39,460 nucleotides of DNA. Source: DATJUF01 sp035524095. Lineage in GTDB: Bacteria; Desulfobacterota; Binatia; Binatales; Binataceae. Positions 6,892 through 15,030 of the stretch are shown piece by piece. The notes beneath the pieces are model-generated. The model did not search any database. It worked only from the letters and a program-made list of their open reading frames with translations, and had not been told where the DNA came from. Both the position numbers and the translations under genes were made by a program. Position 1 is the stretch's first letter, and each line of letters opens with the position of its first letter. The stretch covers positions 1-39,460 of the forward strand of contig DATKPK010000265.1 in assembly GCA_035524095.1 (NCBI GenBank), in the 5' to 3' direction.

Positions 6892-9006
6892 ATGATTACG
6901 TGTCCAGAATGCCGCGCCAGCAATGAAGACGGCGCAAAGTTTTGTGATCGCTGCGGTCAGGGACTAAGCCCAGCGCCGGTGTCTAAGCTCACCGCGGCTT
7001 TACCGCCGCTCGCCATCGGAAACAAACTGATGGATGGCCTACGCATCGTCGAGCTCTTAAGCCAGACCTCCGAAGAGAATCGCTATCGCGTTGAACGGAC
7101 CGACGCTGGCGGTACGACAGAGTTCTTTCAGGTGCGCGAGCGCCGGGGCGATAAACCCGAGCCAGAAGAAATATCAGAGTCCTTGCCCTCCGATGAGGTC
7201 ACCCCACAGCCTTCGCTCGTCGAACCATCGAGTCCGACCGCCAAGACTGCCGAATTGAAGCTCAAGGCGGGGCCAGAAAGTACTGTTGCGTCCAGCCAAG
7301 ATGGCGTACTGACCGAGGCTCGCGATGGAGTTCCTAGCGCGACCGCAGATCCTTCGCCATCGCTCATCACCGATGGCGTCTCGGCAACGACCGCGTTAAG
7401 CGTGACGAATGGACAGGCGGTCGCCGATGACGATTCCGCTGAAGCAGGATCAGAGCTTTCCCCTGAGGATACGGCTCTTTCATCGGATTCGGCCATCGAG
7501 TCGCTTGCGACCGAATCAAAGATTGAAGCGACCACCGACGTAAGCGGATCAGCCAACGAGCCCGACGAACCCGGCGAGAGCGAAGCCGCTGCAGGAGAAC
7601 CGGCAAGCAAAAATCTGGGCGAGGTGTTCGGACGGGTGATGGCGTTGTCGCTGACGCTGAGCCATCCGGCTTTCGAGCGTGCGCTCGCCGGCTATGCTTG
7701 GGATGGCCGCGTCTACCTGATTTATCGGGATGAACCGATCACTTTGTTAGCGCGGCGGACTGGTGGAATCCGAATGGCGGAGGCCGAGGCGCTGACTGTC
7801 GCAATCCAGCTATGCCAGGCGGTCGCGTTCGCCCATCGCCGGGGCCTGCGCGTGAACGATATTTGTCCTGAATCGGTCGGATACAGCGCCGACGGACGCA
7901 TACATTTGACCGGACTGGATCGGATAAGTAACGACGACGAGTTGCAGACCAGCCCGCTTTACAATGACGGCTATACCGCGCCCGAAATCTATAAGGGCCG
8001 CAAAGCCGATAAGCGCGCGGACACCTTTTCGATCGGAGCTTTGCTCTACACCTGCCTGACGGGGGAGCGCATCGAAGCGGAAAGCTGGCGCGAAGAGGCT
8101 GGAGCGATCCGTTTCTATCCGCCACACGTAGTGACACCGGCCCTCGAACAGGCCGTCCGCCGAGCGCTTGTCTTTGACCCGGCTGGACGTTGGCCGAACG
8201 TCGATGCGTTCAAGGCCGAATTGGTGCGCCTAAGCGGCGCCGTGACGATCCATGCCAGCGTCCTGAGCGACGTCGGGATGGTTCGAGAACTCAATGAAGA
8301 CGCCGTTATGGCAGCCGAGTATCGGCGTGACTCGCAAGTGGAACCGGCGCAGAATCTGCTCTACGTTATCGCGGACGGCATGGGAGGAGCTGCGGCGGGC
8401 GAAATAGCGAGCGCGATTGCAGTTAGCGCTATCCGAGAGCATGTTGAGCAGGCTCTGGCGAGCAATCCTTCCGTCGATGCGAAGCAACTTTTGCAGGACG
8501 CACTCGAGGCGGCGAATACGCAGATTCTCAACTATCAGTCTGTACATGCCGAAGCGCGAGGAATGGGATCAACAGGAGTGGGCGCGTTGATCTTACCGCC
8601 CGAGGTGGCGGTGGCATGGGTCGGAGACAGCCGGGCCTACTTCTACGATCATGGTGGTCTGCGACAGCTCACCAAGGACCATTCATTGGTCCAGCGGCTG
8701 ATCGAAATTGGCCAGCTGACAGCCGAGGAAGCCCGCCATCACGAGCACAAGAACGTAATCACGCGTTCCCTAGGCGCACGTCAGAGCGGACCGGCTGGAG
8801 CAGAATCACTGACGTTTCGTCTCAAGCGCGGCGACAAGCTCCTGATGTGCAGCGACGGCCTCACCGCTCATGTGGATGATGCGGAAATCGCATCGATTCT
8901 AAACAAGCATGCTGACCCGAGTGAGGCGGCGCGGGAGTTCATCGTCGCGGCGAATGCCGGCGGTGGCACGGATAATATATCGGTGGCGGTAATCTTCGCG
9001 GCCTGA
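6892..9006 (+). CDS. Zinc-ribbon / pseudokinase / PP2C phosphatase fusion
   Basis: This is a 704-residue protein. An N-terminal zinc ribbon uses C4, C7, C18 and C21. A short kinase N-lobe-like stretch (about 34-84) is followed by an acidic Ser/Thr-rich insert (about 86-236) and then a kinase C-lobe (about 237-440). The catalytic-loop Asp323 is kept, but the usual Lys and Asn are Cys325 and Ser328, and DFG is replaced by Gly341-Leu-Asp343. The lobe is therefore a pseudokinase. Residues 451-704 form a complete PP2C phosphatase with metal ligands Asp470 ('NEDAV'), Asp495 ('ADGMGG'), Asp655 ('SDGL') and Asp694 ('GGTDN'). It should remove phosphate placed by the two kinases beside it. The pseudokinase may recruit or regulate. 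It lies between the two kinase genes, 21 bases after the first and 5 before the second. Confidence 0.88.
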   Translation: MITCPECRASNEDGAKFCDRCGQGLSPAPVSKLTAALPPLAIGNKLMDGLRIVELLSQTSEENRYRVERTDAGGTTEFFQVRERRGDKPEPEEISESLPSDEVTPQPSLVEPSSPTAKTAELKLKAGPESTVASSQDGVLTEARDGVPSATADPSPSLITDGVSATTALSVTNGQAVADDDSAEAGSELSPEDTALSSDSAIESLATESKIEATTDVSGSANEPDEPGESEAAAGEPASKNLGEVFGRVMALSLTLSHPAFERALAGYAWDGRVYLIYRDEPITLLARRTGGIRMAEAEALTVAIQLCQAVAFAHRRGLRVNDICPESVGYSADGRIHLTGLDRISNDDELQTSPLYNDGYTAPEIYKGRKADKRADTFSIGALLYTCLTGERIEAESWREEAGAIRFYPPHVVTPALEQAVRRALVFDPAGRWPNVDAFKAELVRLSGAVTIHASVLSDVGMVRELNEDAVMAAEYRRDSQVEPAQNLLYVIADGMGGAAAGEIASAIAVSAIREHVEQALASNPSVDAKQLLQDALEAANTQILNYQSVHAEARGMGSTGVGALILPPEVAVAWVGDSRAYFYDHGGLRQLTKDHSLVQRLIEIGQLTAEEARHHEHKNVITRSLGARQSGPAGAESLTFRLKRGDKLLMCSDGLTAHVDDAEIASILNKHADPSEAAREFIVAANAGGGTDNISVAVIFAA

Positions 9007-9011
9007 TTTCG

Positions 9012-11417
9012 ATGTCTAATTCACCGATAGCGCCCGCCGCTTCAGGAGGTTCGGGTCCATTACCCGGACCGCTCGAACCAGGTACAGTCCTTCAACGGCG
9101 CTATCAGATTGAACGCCTGATCGGTGGCGGCGGCATGGGCATGGTTTATCTGGCCCATGACCAGCGGCTTTCAAACCGGCTGTGTGCCCTCAAAGAGATG
9201 GTCGATCATTTCATCGATCCGCAGCAGCGTATCGAGGCCAACGACTATTTCGCCCGCGAGGCCGATACTTTAGCCCAATTAAAGCATCCTGCGATCCCCG
9301 CGATATCCGACCGTTTCGACGACCAGAACCGGCATTACCTGGTGATGGAATATGTCGAGGGCCGCAACCTTGAAGAGGATCTCGCGGCGCGCGGAGCACC
9401 GCTGCCGGAAGGGTTAGTAGTCGATGTCGCTCGCCAGTTATGCGACGTCCTGGCCTATCTGCATGGGCTGTCGCCGCCGATCATCTATCGCGACATGAAG
9501 CCCTCGAACGTGATGCTCACCGAAAAAGGGCGCGTGGTGCTGGTCGATTTCGGTATAGCGCGGCTTTTCAAGGCAGCGCGCAAGGGCACGATGATCGGCA
9601 CGTTGGGCTTCGCTCCGCCTGAGCAATATCAGGGTGTAGCGGACCCCCGCAGTGACATCTATTCGCTGGGCGCCACCCTGCATTACACCCTGACCGGTCG
9701 CGATCCAGAGAAGTTCCCACCATTCAGTTTCCCTCCGGTCAACGAATTGCGTCCCGGTATCTCACGTAACCTGGCCGGCGCCATCGACCATGCGCTGAAA
9801 TATGAGATGGCCGATCGACCGGCGACAATCCAGGATTTCCGCGACATGTTGCTCTATGGGCGCGGTCTGGAAGCTGGCGGCGCGCATGTCAACTCTCGCA
9901 GCGGCACGGCGGGTCTCGCAACTATGGCCATTCCGCCGATCGCGTTACCGCGCGACGCTGCGGTGGCAATGGGCCATCCGCCGCGCCGGCGCAAAGGCTG
10001 GAAGCGGCGAGCGTTTGGCCTTGCCGCTTTCATGGTCTTCATGACTGGGATCGCGTTCGCCGCAACTTACATCTATTCGAATCCAGCATTGCAAAGTCAG
10101 CTCGGCCTGACCGGACTGATAGATAATCTACCGTGGAAGCATGATGAACTGATGGCCAAGGCGCGAGAGCATCCGCTGGATTTCGAGCAGCTGTCATTAA
10201 TGCTTTCGACCCGCGAAGGGAGTCCGCTGTCGCCACCCAAGGCGACCTTCACCGATACCGAATTGGCGAATGCTCGCTATCTTAAGTGGGATGCGTCCTT
10301 CAAAAACAAGATGGCCGGTCTCGATGGACGCAACGATACCGTCCAAGCGCGCTTCTACGGCCCTGACAATGTTCAGATCGCCTCAAGCGACGATCAGCGC
10401 TTCGTCGGCCCCAACGAGACTGCGACCGATTTCAGCGGCGTCGCATTGCTGCCCGACGCGAGCAACATCGCGCCAGGCGCTTATCGGGTGGCGCTCTATT
10501 CCGATGATCAACTACTGACGCAGCAGCGCTTCGACGTGAGCAAGGATATGGCCGCGGCGGCGGCGGCTGCTGAGTCGAAAAAGGAAGCCGCGGCGGCACA
10601 AGCGGAGGCCGAGGCCAAGCGTAAGGCCGAGGCAGAACGGCTCGCAATGATTCAGGAAAAGATGCGCCGGCCGCTGCAGCTCAAGGCGATCGAGTTTGTG
10701 AACAGTACCAAGGACGGTACCGTGATTTCGGGGCCAAGCAATGTTTTCAACGTCTCGAAGGTCTTGTTCGTGGGCTGGAAGGCGATTTTCCAGAACGAAC
10801 TCTATGGGCTCAGCACGAATCAATACCGTGTAGATGCTGCCTATATCGGACCTGACGGCAGCACGCTTGGCAGCGTCGATGATTCCCAGACGATCAACCA
10901 GTCCTCCTCGCGAGCGGTCTTTACCGGCCGCGTCGGCAATTCGGCGGGCGGCGCCTTCCTGCCCGGGCAATATACCGTCAACTTTTATCTGAACGGACAA
11001 TATTTTGGCCAGAAGCGGTTCACTGTAGTCGCTGACGCCACAGGCCCGTACAGCCGCCGCAGCAATGCTGGGCCCGGGCCAGCAACTTATCCAGCGTCGA
11101 CGTCGGGCGGAATAGAAACGCCAACCTTGGCGACTGGAACGATCGATGGGATGGGCGGCCATGACAATGTTCCGCTGGAGCTGCGGCTCCGTCCCCAATC
11201 CAACGGTTTTCTTCATGGTGAAATGGACGTCCATATGTCTGGTTACGGCCTAACTCCGATTGAGGGTTTCGTGCGGGGGGAGCACCTACAATTCCAAGTG
11301 CCCTATGGTGGCGAGACTTACTACTTCGAGGGTCAGGAGAGCCGCGACGAATTAAGCGGGACTTTTGAGTCGACGCCGTCAGGGGAACGTGGGACCTGGA
11401 ACACGCGTCCCAATTGA
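9012..11417 (+). CDS. Transmembrane Ser/Thr kinase with duplicated outer domains
   Basis: This is an 801-residue bitopic kinase. The cytoplasmic kinase domain (about 28-282) has the glycine loop GGGGMG, Lys61, 'YRDMKPSN' with Asp161, DFG at 179-181 and 'APPEQY'. A basic stretch 'RRRKGWKRR' precedes a single membrane helix at about 334-356. The outer part contains two related beta domains (about 408-509 and 556-673). Both share a 'F-x-G-P-D' strand and end in 'P-G-x-Y-x-V-x-x-Y'. They are separated by an Ala/Glu/Lys-rich helix at about 512-552, predicted as a coiled coil. A further beta-rich domain of about 90 residues closes the protein. This is the layout of a sensor kinase, but the ligand is unknown. 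Its ATG follows the previous stop by 5 bases without a clear ribosome site, which suggests translational coupling. Confidence 0.87.
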   Translation: MSNSPIAPAASGGSGPLPGPLEPGTVLQRRYQIERLIGGGGMGMVYLAHDQRLSNRLCALKEMVDHFIDPQQRIEANDYFAREADTLAQLKHPAIPAISDRFDDQNRHYLVMEYVEGRNLEEDLAARGAPLPEGLVVDVARQLCDVLAYLHGLSPPIIYRDMKPSNVMLTEKGRVVLVDFGIARLFKAARKGTMIGTLGFAPPEQYQGVADPRSDIYSLGATLHYTLTGRDPEKFPPFSFPPVNELRPGISRNLAGAIDHALKYEMADRPATIQDFRDMLLYGRGLEAGGAHVNSRSGTAGLATMAIPPIALPRDAAVAMGHPPRRRKGWKRRAFGLAAFMVFMTGIAFAATYIYSNPALQSQLGLTGLIDNLPWKHDELMAKAREHPLDFEQLSLMLSTREGSPLSPPKATFTDTELANARYLKWDASFKNKMAGLDGRNDTVQARFYGPDNVQIASSDDQRFVGPNETATDFSGVALLPDASNIAPGAYRVALYSDDQLLTQQRFDVSKDMAAAAAAAESKKEAAAAQAEAEAKRKAEAERLAMIQEKMRRPLQLKAIEFVNSTKDGTVISGPSNVFNVSKVLFVGWKAIFQNELYGLSTNQYRVDAAYIGPDGSTLGSVDDSQTINQSSSRAVFTGRVGNSAGGAFLPGQYTVNFYLNGQYFGQKRFTVVADATGPYSRRSNAGPGPATYPASTSGGIETPTLATGTIDGMGGHDNVPLELRLRPQSNGFLHGEMDVHMSGYGLTPIEGFVRGEHLQFQVPYGGETYYFEGQESRDELSGTFESTPSGERGTWNTRPN

Positions 11418-11565
11418 ATCCACTGAAAATTGGCCAATCGGAAGCGATGGCCAGCAATCGCTACACCACCGGCCTAATTATCCAGGCAATTCGCAACTCG
11501 AGCGCGGCATCGCATTCCATCTTGAACCGCACGCCCGCTCGCGCCATGCTCATCGGCAGGTTTCG

Positions 11566-12438
11566 ATGGCTGCAAACGTTTCGCGCGAAAAGTTGCTGTT
11601 CTATTCGGCCGCCGGGGCGCTCGGCGGATTTGGTGCGTGGGGCGCGGCCGAGCCCTTCCTCGGCATCCGATCAGTTTATGGCCGCGATCTTCTGCTAGGC
11701 GCTTTGATTGGCCTGTTCATCGGCGCCTTCCTGGCATCGATTGAGGCATTCAGCGTTGGCCAGTGGCGGCAAGCGTTCCGCGGTCTGCAGGGTGGCGCGC
11801 TGATCGGAGCTATGGGTGGCGCACTCGGCCTGATCGTCGCGGAAATCACTTTCGACTTGCTCGGTGGCTTCTTCGGCCGAATTCTGGGTTGGTCGCTGCT
11901 CGGTGTCGTGGTCGGTTTCGGCGTTGGTTGGGCAACGCGCTCGAGCGCGCGGATGCGCAATGGTGCGCTGGGTGGATTGCTCGGCGGAGCCTTAGGCGGA
12001 CTGTGCTACGTCGGATTAACCTCGACTTTCCCGCAAGCCTTCGGCCGCGCTATCGCCATCACCGTTATGGGCGCGCTGATCGGCTTTTTCATCGGGCTCG
12101 TAAGCGAACTGCTCAAGCGCGGGTGGCTGATGGTTGTACGCAGCGGTAGCCGGAACGCCCGCGAGGGCCGCGAATACCCGTTGGTCAAGCCAGTCACGGT
12201 AATCGGACGGGCCGAGGAGAGCGATATCGGCCTGTTCGGTGACCAGTCGGTGCTCGCTCAGCACGCGATCGTGCGGCGTGAAGGCAAGAATTTCTTCGTT
12301 AGCCCGACAGCGGGCGGCCAGATCCTGGTCAATCGGCAGCTGGTTAATGGCCGCTATACGCTCAAAAGCGGAGATCGGGTGGAAGTCGGCGGAACACTGT
12401 TTCTATTTAGAGAACGTTCGAATGCTCCCCAGGGGTGA
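11566..12438 (+). CDS. Glycine-rich polytopic membrane protein with C-terminal FHA-like domain
   Basis: I place the start at ATG 11566, giving 290 residues. A longer frame begins at 11365 inside the preceding kinase gene, but its extra 67 residues look non-coding. About residues 12-182 contain several short hydrophobic segments full of G-x-x-x-G patterns (for example 'GALIGLFIGAF', 'GALGGLLGGALGG'), typical of glycine-zipper membrane proteins. Residues about 203-284 form an FHA-like domain with GR at 214-215. Its phospho-binding positions are degenerate: the usual S-R-x-H is 'LAQHA' (His233) and the N-G-T turn is replaced by 'AGGQ'. Phosphothreonine binding is therefore doubtful. The hydrophilic domain would face the cytoplasm, where it could dock other island proteins. 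It overlaps the next gene by 17 bases. Confidence 0.72.
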   Translation: MAANVSREKLLFYSAAGALGGFGAWGAAEPFLGIRSVYGRDLLLGALIGLFIGAFLASIEAFSVGQWRQAFRGLQGGALIGAMGGALGLIVAEITFDLLGGFFGRILGWSLLGVVVGFGVGWATRSSARMRNGALGGLLGGALGGLCYVGLTSTFPQAFGRAIAITVMGALIGFFIGLVSELLKRGWLMVVRSGSRNAREGREYPLVKPVTVIGRAEESDIGLFGDQSVLAQHAIVRREGKNFFVSPTAGGQILVNRQLVNGRYTLKSGDRVEVGGTLFLFRERSNAPQG

Positions 12439-13222
12439 CACCGTCGCCCGATTTCGGCCCGATGTGGCAATCCGCCGCGGTATCACAATATTTGTCCTGT
12501 GTGCCGTCCTCGCCGGCTGTTCGACAGCGAACGATGATCCCTATCAGCAACGGCCCATCTCAGTGCAGCGGGTCGAGTACTACCCATTTCAAGTCAAGGG
12601 TTATCAGAACACCTATCCGAAGCGAAAAATGGACGTGCTGACACCAGTCGACGGTCGCACCTTTCAAGACGAGGCAGCGGCCGACCATGGTCCATATCAA
12701 GGACAGCCAGCGATCGGCGTAGTCCTCGGTCGCGACGGCCGACTCGAACAGAAGCTTTATGGCCCGGCGCTTGAACCATTAGTCCAGGACGCGTTGGTAA
12801 AATCAGCGCGCGAAGCCGGGCTGGATGCGATTGCGATCAGCGACCCGTTGGCCAAAGTGCTGAAAGGCCATCCGGGTGATTATGTGCTGGCGGCGACAAT
12901 CACCGACGCGTGGGTCAACAAGCATCGCGGTCCTTCAAACCCCGAAGGGAGCACCTGGTTCACTGCCGCTAACGTCACGATTGACGCGGCGATCTACAAG
13001 GCGCCGTTCGATGTACCATTCTGGCAAGGCGAGAGCGCAGCACAGTTCAACGACCCACCGATAGCAACTCTTGGTTCAATGGATCCGGAAGATGATACCG
13101 CTATTTATGACGACCCCGGACAAGTGCTTTCGGTCGCCTTTACGCGAGCGGTCGCCGGCCTATTCAAACGCGACGACCTACGAACGCTAGTCGGGCAGGA
13201 TACCAATATCAGCCGGCAGTGA
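12422..13222 (+). CDS. Lipoprotein, last gene of the phospho-signalling island
   Basis: I choose ATG 12422, which gives 266 residues and a good lipoprotein signal: arginines, a hydrophobic core and the lipobox L-A-G-C with Cys33. Upstream codons in this frame overlap the preceding FHA gene and lack a signal. The mature part starts with a Gln/Pro-rich stretch. It continues as an alpha/beta domain with 'DALVKSAREAGLDAI' followed by 'GDYVLAATITDAWV', a pattern seen in YajG-like and other small periplasmic lipoproteins. I cannot name the family. It should sit on the outer face of a membrane, where it could contact the outer part of the kinase at 9012. The 17-base overlap with the gene before it argues for co-translation with the island. 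Confidence 0.7.
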   Translation: MLPRGDTVARFRPDVAIRRGITIFVLCAVLAGCSTANDDPYQQRPISVQRVEYYPFQVKGYQNTYPKRKMDVLTPVDGRTFQDEAAADHGPYQGQPAIGVVLGRDGRLEQKLYGPALEPLVQDALVKSAREAGLDAIAISDPLAKVLKGHPGDYVLAATITDAWVNKHRGPSNPEGSTWFTAANVTIDAAIYKAPFDVPFWQGESAAQFNDPPIATLGSMDPEDDTAIYDDPGQVLSVAFTRAVAGLFKRDDLRTLVGQDTNISRQ

Positions 13223-13367
13223 AGCTTCGCGCGGACGCCGTCAATACGCTTTCGTGACTGATGCGCATCGGTTAGCCTTAAAGCATTCAAGATTTGAACG
13301 ATAACCGAAGGCTGGATGCGAGCACCGGACTATCTGCTGACGCTCAAGCATCGGCGCAAAGGGGATC

Positions 13368-14909
13368 ATGGCTGATTCAAATGCAAAGGCCGGACTAACC
13401 ACCCACGTCATGGAGTCAGCGCATCCCGCTGCTCGTGAAGTTCCGTGTATTGTTGTGATATTCGGCGGTGCCGGGGATTTAAGCCATCGCAAGCTTCTAC
13501 CCGCATTGTACAACTTAATGGTGGACAACGAGTTGCCGGAAAAGTTAGCGATCGTCGGCTTTTCGATGGAGAAGCTTGACGACGAGGCTTATCGCAAGTT
13601 CGCGCGGCAAGGCGTTGAAGAATTCTCGCGACAGAAGCTTGAGGAAGGCAAATGGGCGAAGTTTGCCCAAATGCTGCATTTCGTCTCGGGCGGCTTCACC
13701 GATCAGGTCGACTACACCAATCTCAAGAAGCGAGTCGACGAGCTCGACGGGCAGTTAAAAACCGGCGGTAACCGGGTCTACTATCTTGCGGTGCCACCAC
13801 GATTCATCGGCAATTGCGCCGATGGGCTCAATACGGCGGGCATGATCAATCCGCCTGAATCGGATAAAGGCATCACCCGCGTTGTGGTCGAAAAGCCGAT
13901 TGGTCACGACCTCGAAAGTGCGATTGCACTCAACAAAGATTTGGCTGAGCACTTCGATGAGAGCCAGATTTTCCGTATCGACCATTACCTGGGCAAAGAG
14001 ACGGTTGAAAATCTGATGGTTCTGCGTTTCGCCAACGCCATCTTCGAGCCGCTATGGAGCGAGCACTTTATCGATCACGTGCAGATCACCGTAGCGGAAG
14101 AAGAAGGCGTTGGAACGCGCGCGTCTTACTATGACCAAGCAGGAGCCCTCCGCGATATGGTTCAAAGCCATATCCTGCAGGTGATGTGTATCATAGCGAT
14201 GGAACCACCGCGCACCAACGCGGCTGATGCTGTTCGCGACGCAAAGCTGGACGCCCTGCGATCGTTGCGGCCGATCAAGAGCGGCGATGTGGAATACATG
14301 GCTGTGCGCGGTCAGTATGTCGCCGGCACTGAGGACGGCAAACCAGTGCCCGCGTATCGGGACGAGGAGCACATCCGCCCCAACTCGAATGTCGAGACCT
14401 TTGTTGCATTGAAATGCTTTATCGACAACTGGCGCTGGGCTGGTGTTCCATTCTATCTGCGCACCGGCAAGCGGCTGCCGAAACGCGCCAGCGAGATCGC
14501 GATCTATTTCAAGGAAGTCCCGCGCATCCTTTACAACGCAGCCTCGGGACCACGGCTTCAGCAGAATATGCTCACCATTCAGATTCAACCGGACGAAGGG
14601 CTGAAGCTTAATATCATCTCCAAACTGCCTGGTTCGACCTTGCGTCTAAGCCCGGTCGATGTCGACTTCCATTACGCGAGCGCCTCGCCCGAGGCGTACG
14701 AAACCCTGCTTCGCGACGTCGTTGCGGGCGACCAGACGCTTTTCATGAGGCGGGATACGGTCGAGGACGCGTGGCGATGGGTGCAACCAATCCTAGATGC
14801 ATGGGCAGCTTCGACGGCCAGCCCGTTTCCCTATCCAGCTGGGAGTTGGGGTCCAACGCAGGCTATGTCGCTGATCGAGCAGGACGGCCGTTCATGGCGG
14901 GTACTCTAA
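13368..14909 (+). CDS. zwf: Glucose-6-phosphate 1-dehydrogenase
   Basis: This is a 513-residue enzyme that oxidises glucose 6-phosphate to 6-phosphogluconolactone with NAD(P)+, the entry to the pentose phosphate and Entner-Doudoroff routes. The nucleotide-binding motif is 'GGAGDLSHRKLLPALY' at about 33-48. The active-site signature R203-I-D-H-Y-L-G-K210 is intact, including the substrate-binding 'DHYLGK'. The C-terminal region with 'PFYLRTGKRLPKR' is also typical. Length matches the family, and the ATG at 13368 follows AAAGGGGAT. It leads a cluster with glucokinase and aldolase. No 6-phosphogluconolactonase or 6-phosphogluconate dehydrogenase gene lies in the window. Confidence 0.96.
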   Translation: MADSNAKAGLTTHVMESAHPAAREVPCIVVIFGGAGDLSHRKLLPALYNLMVDNELPEKLAIVGFSMEKLDDEAYRKFARQGVEEFSRQKLEEGKWAKFAQMLHFVSGGFTDQVDYTNLKKRVDELDGQLKTGGNRVYYLAVPPRFIGNCADGLNTAGMINPPESDKGITRVVVEKPIGHDLESAIALNKDLAEHFDESQIFRIDHYLGKETVENLMVLRFANAIFEPLWSEHFIDHVQITVAEEEGVGTRASYYDQAGALRDMVQSHILQVMCIIAMEPPRTNAADAVRDAKLDALRSLRPIKSGDVEYMAVRGQYVAGTEDGKPVPAYRDEEHIRPNSNVETFVALKCFIDNWRWAGVPFYLRTGKRLPKRASEIAIYFKEVPRILYNAASGPRLQQNMLTIQIQPDEGLKLNIISKLPGSTLRLSPVDVDFHYASASPEAYETLLRDVVAGDQTLFMRRDTVEDAWRWVQPILDAWAASTASPFPYPAGSWGPTQAMSLIEQDGRSWRVL

Positions 14910-15030
14910 GCACAGCGTCGATGATGCCAGCCCGACGTCGTTGGAGCGCGCCGTTTGCCCGAGGTTGGCGCGAGAGCCAACGAGTGGCAGGGCGGTAAAG
15001 TGCGCGCGCTTTGCGGGAGCCTCAATCATA

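Noticed and set aside
10512..11234. 240-codon antisense frame inside the transmembrane kinase gene
   Set aside because: It overlaps a frame with clear kinase and outer domains. The antisense product has no motif and composition typical of shadow frames.
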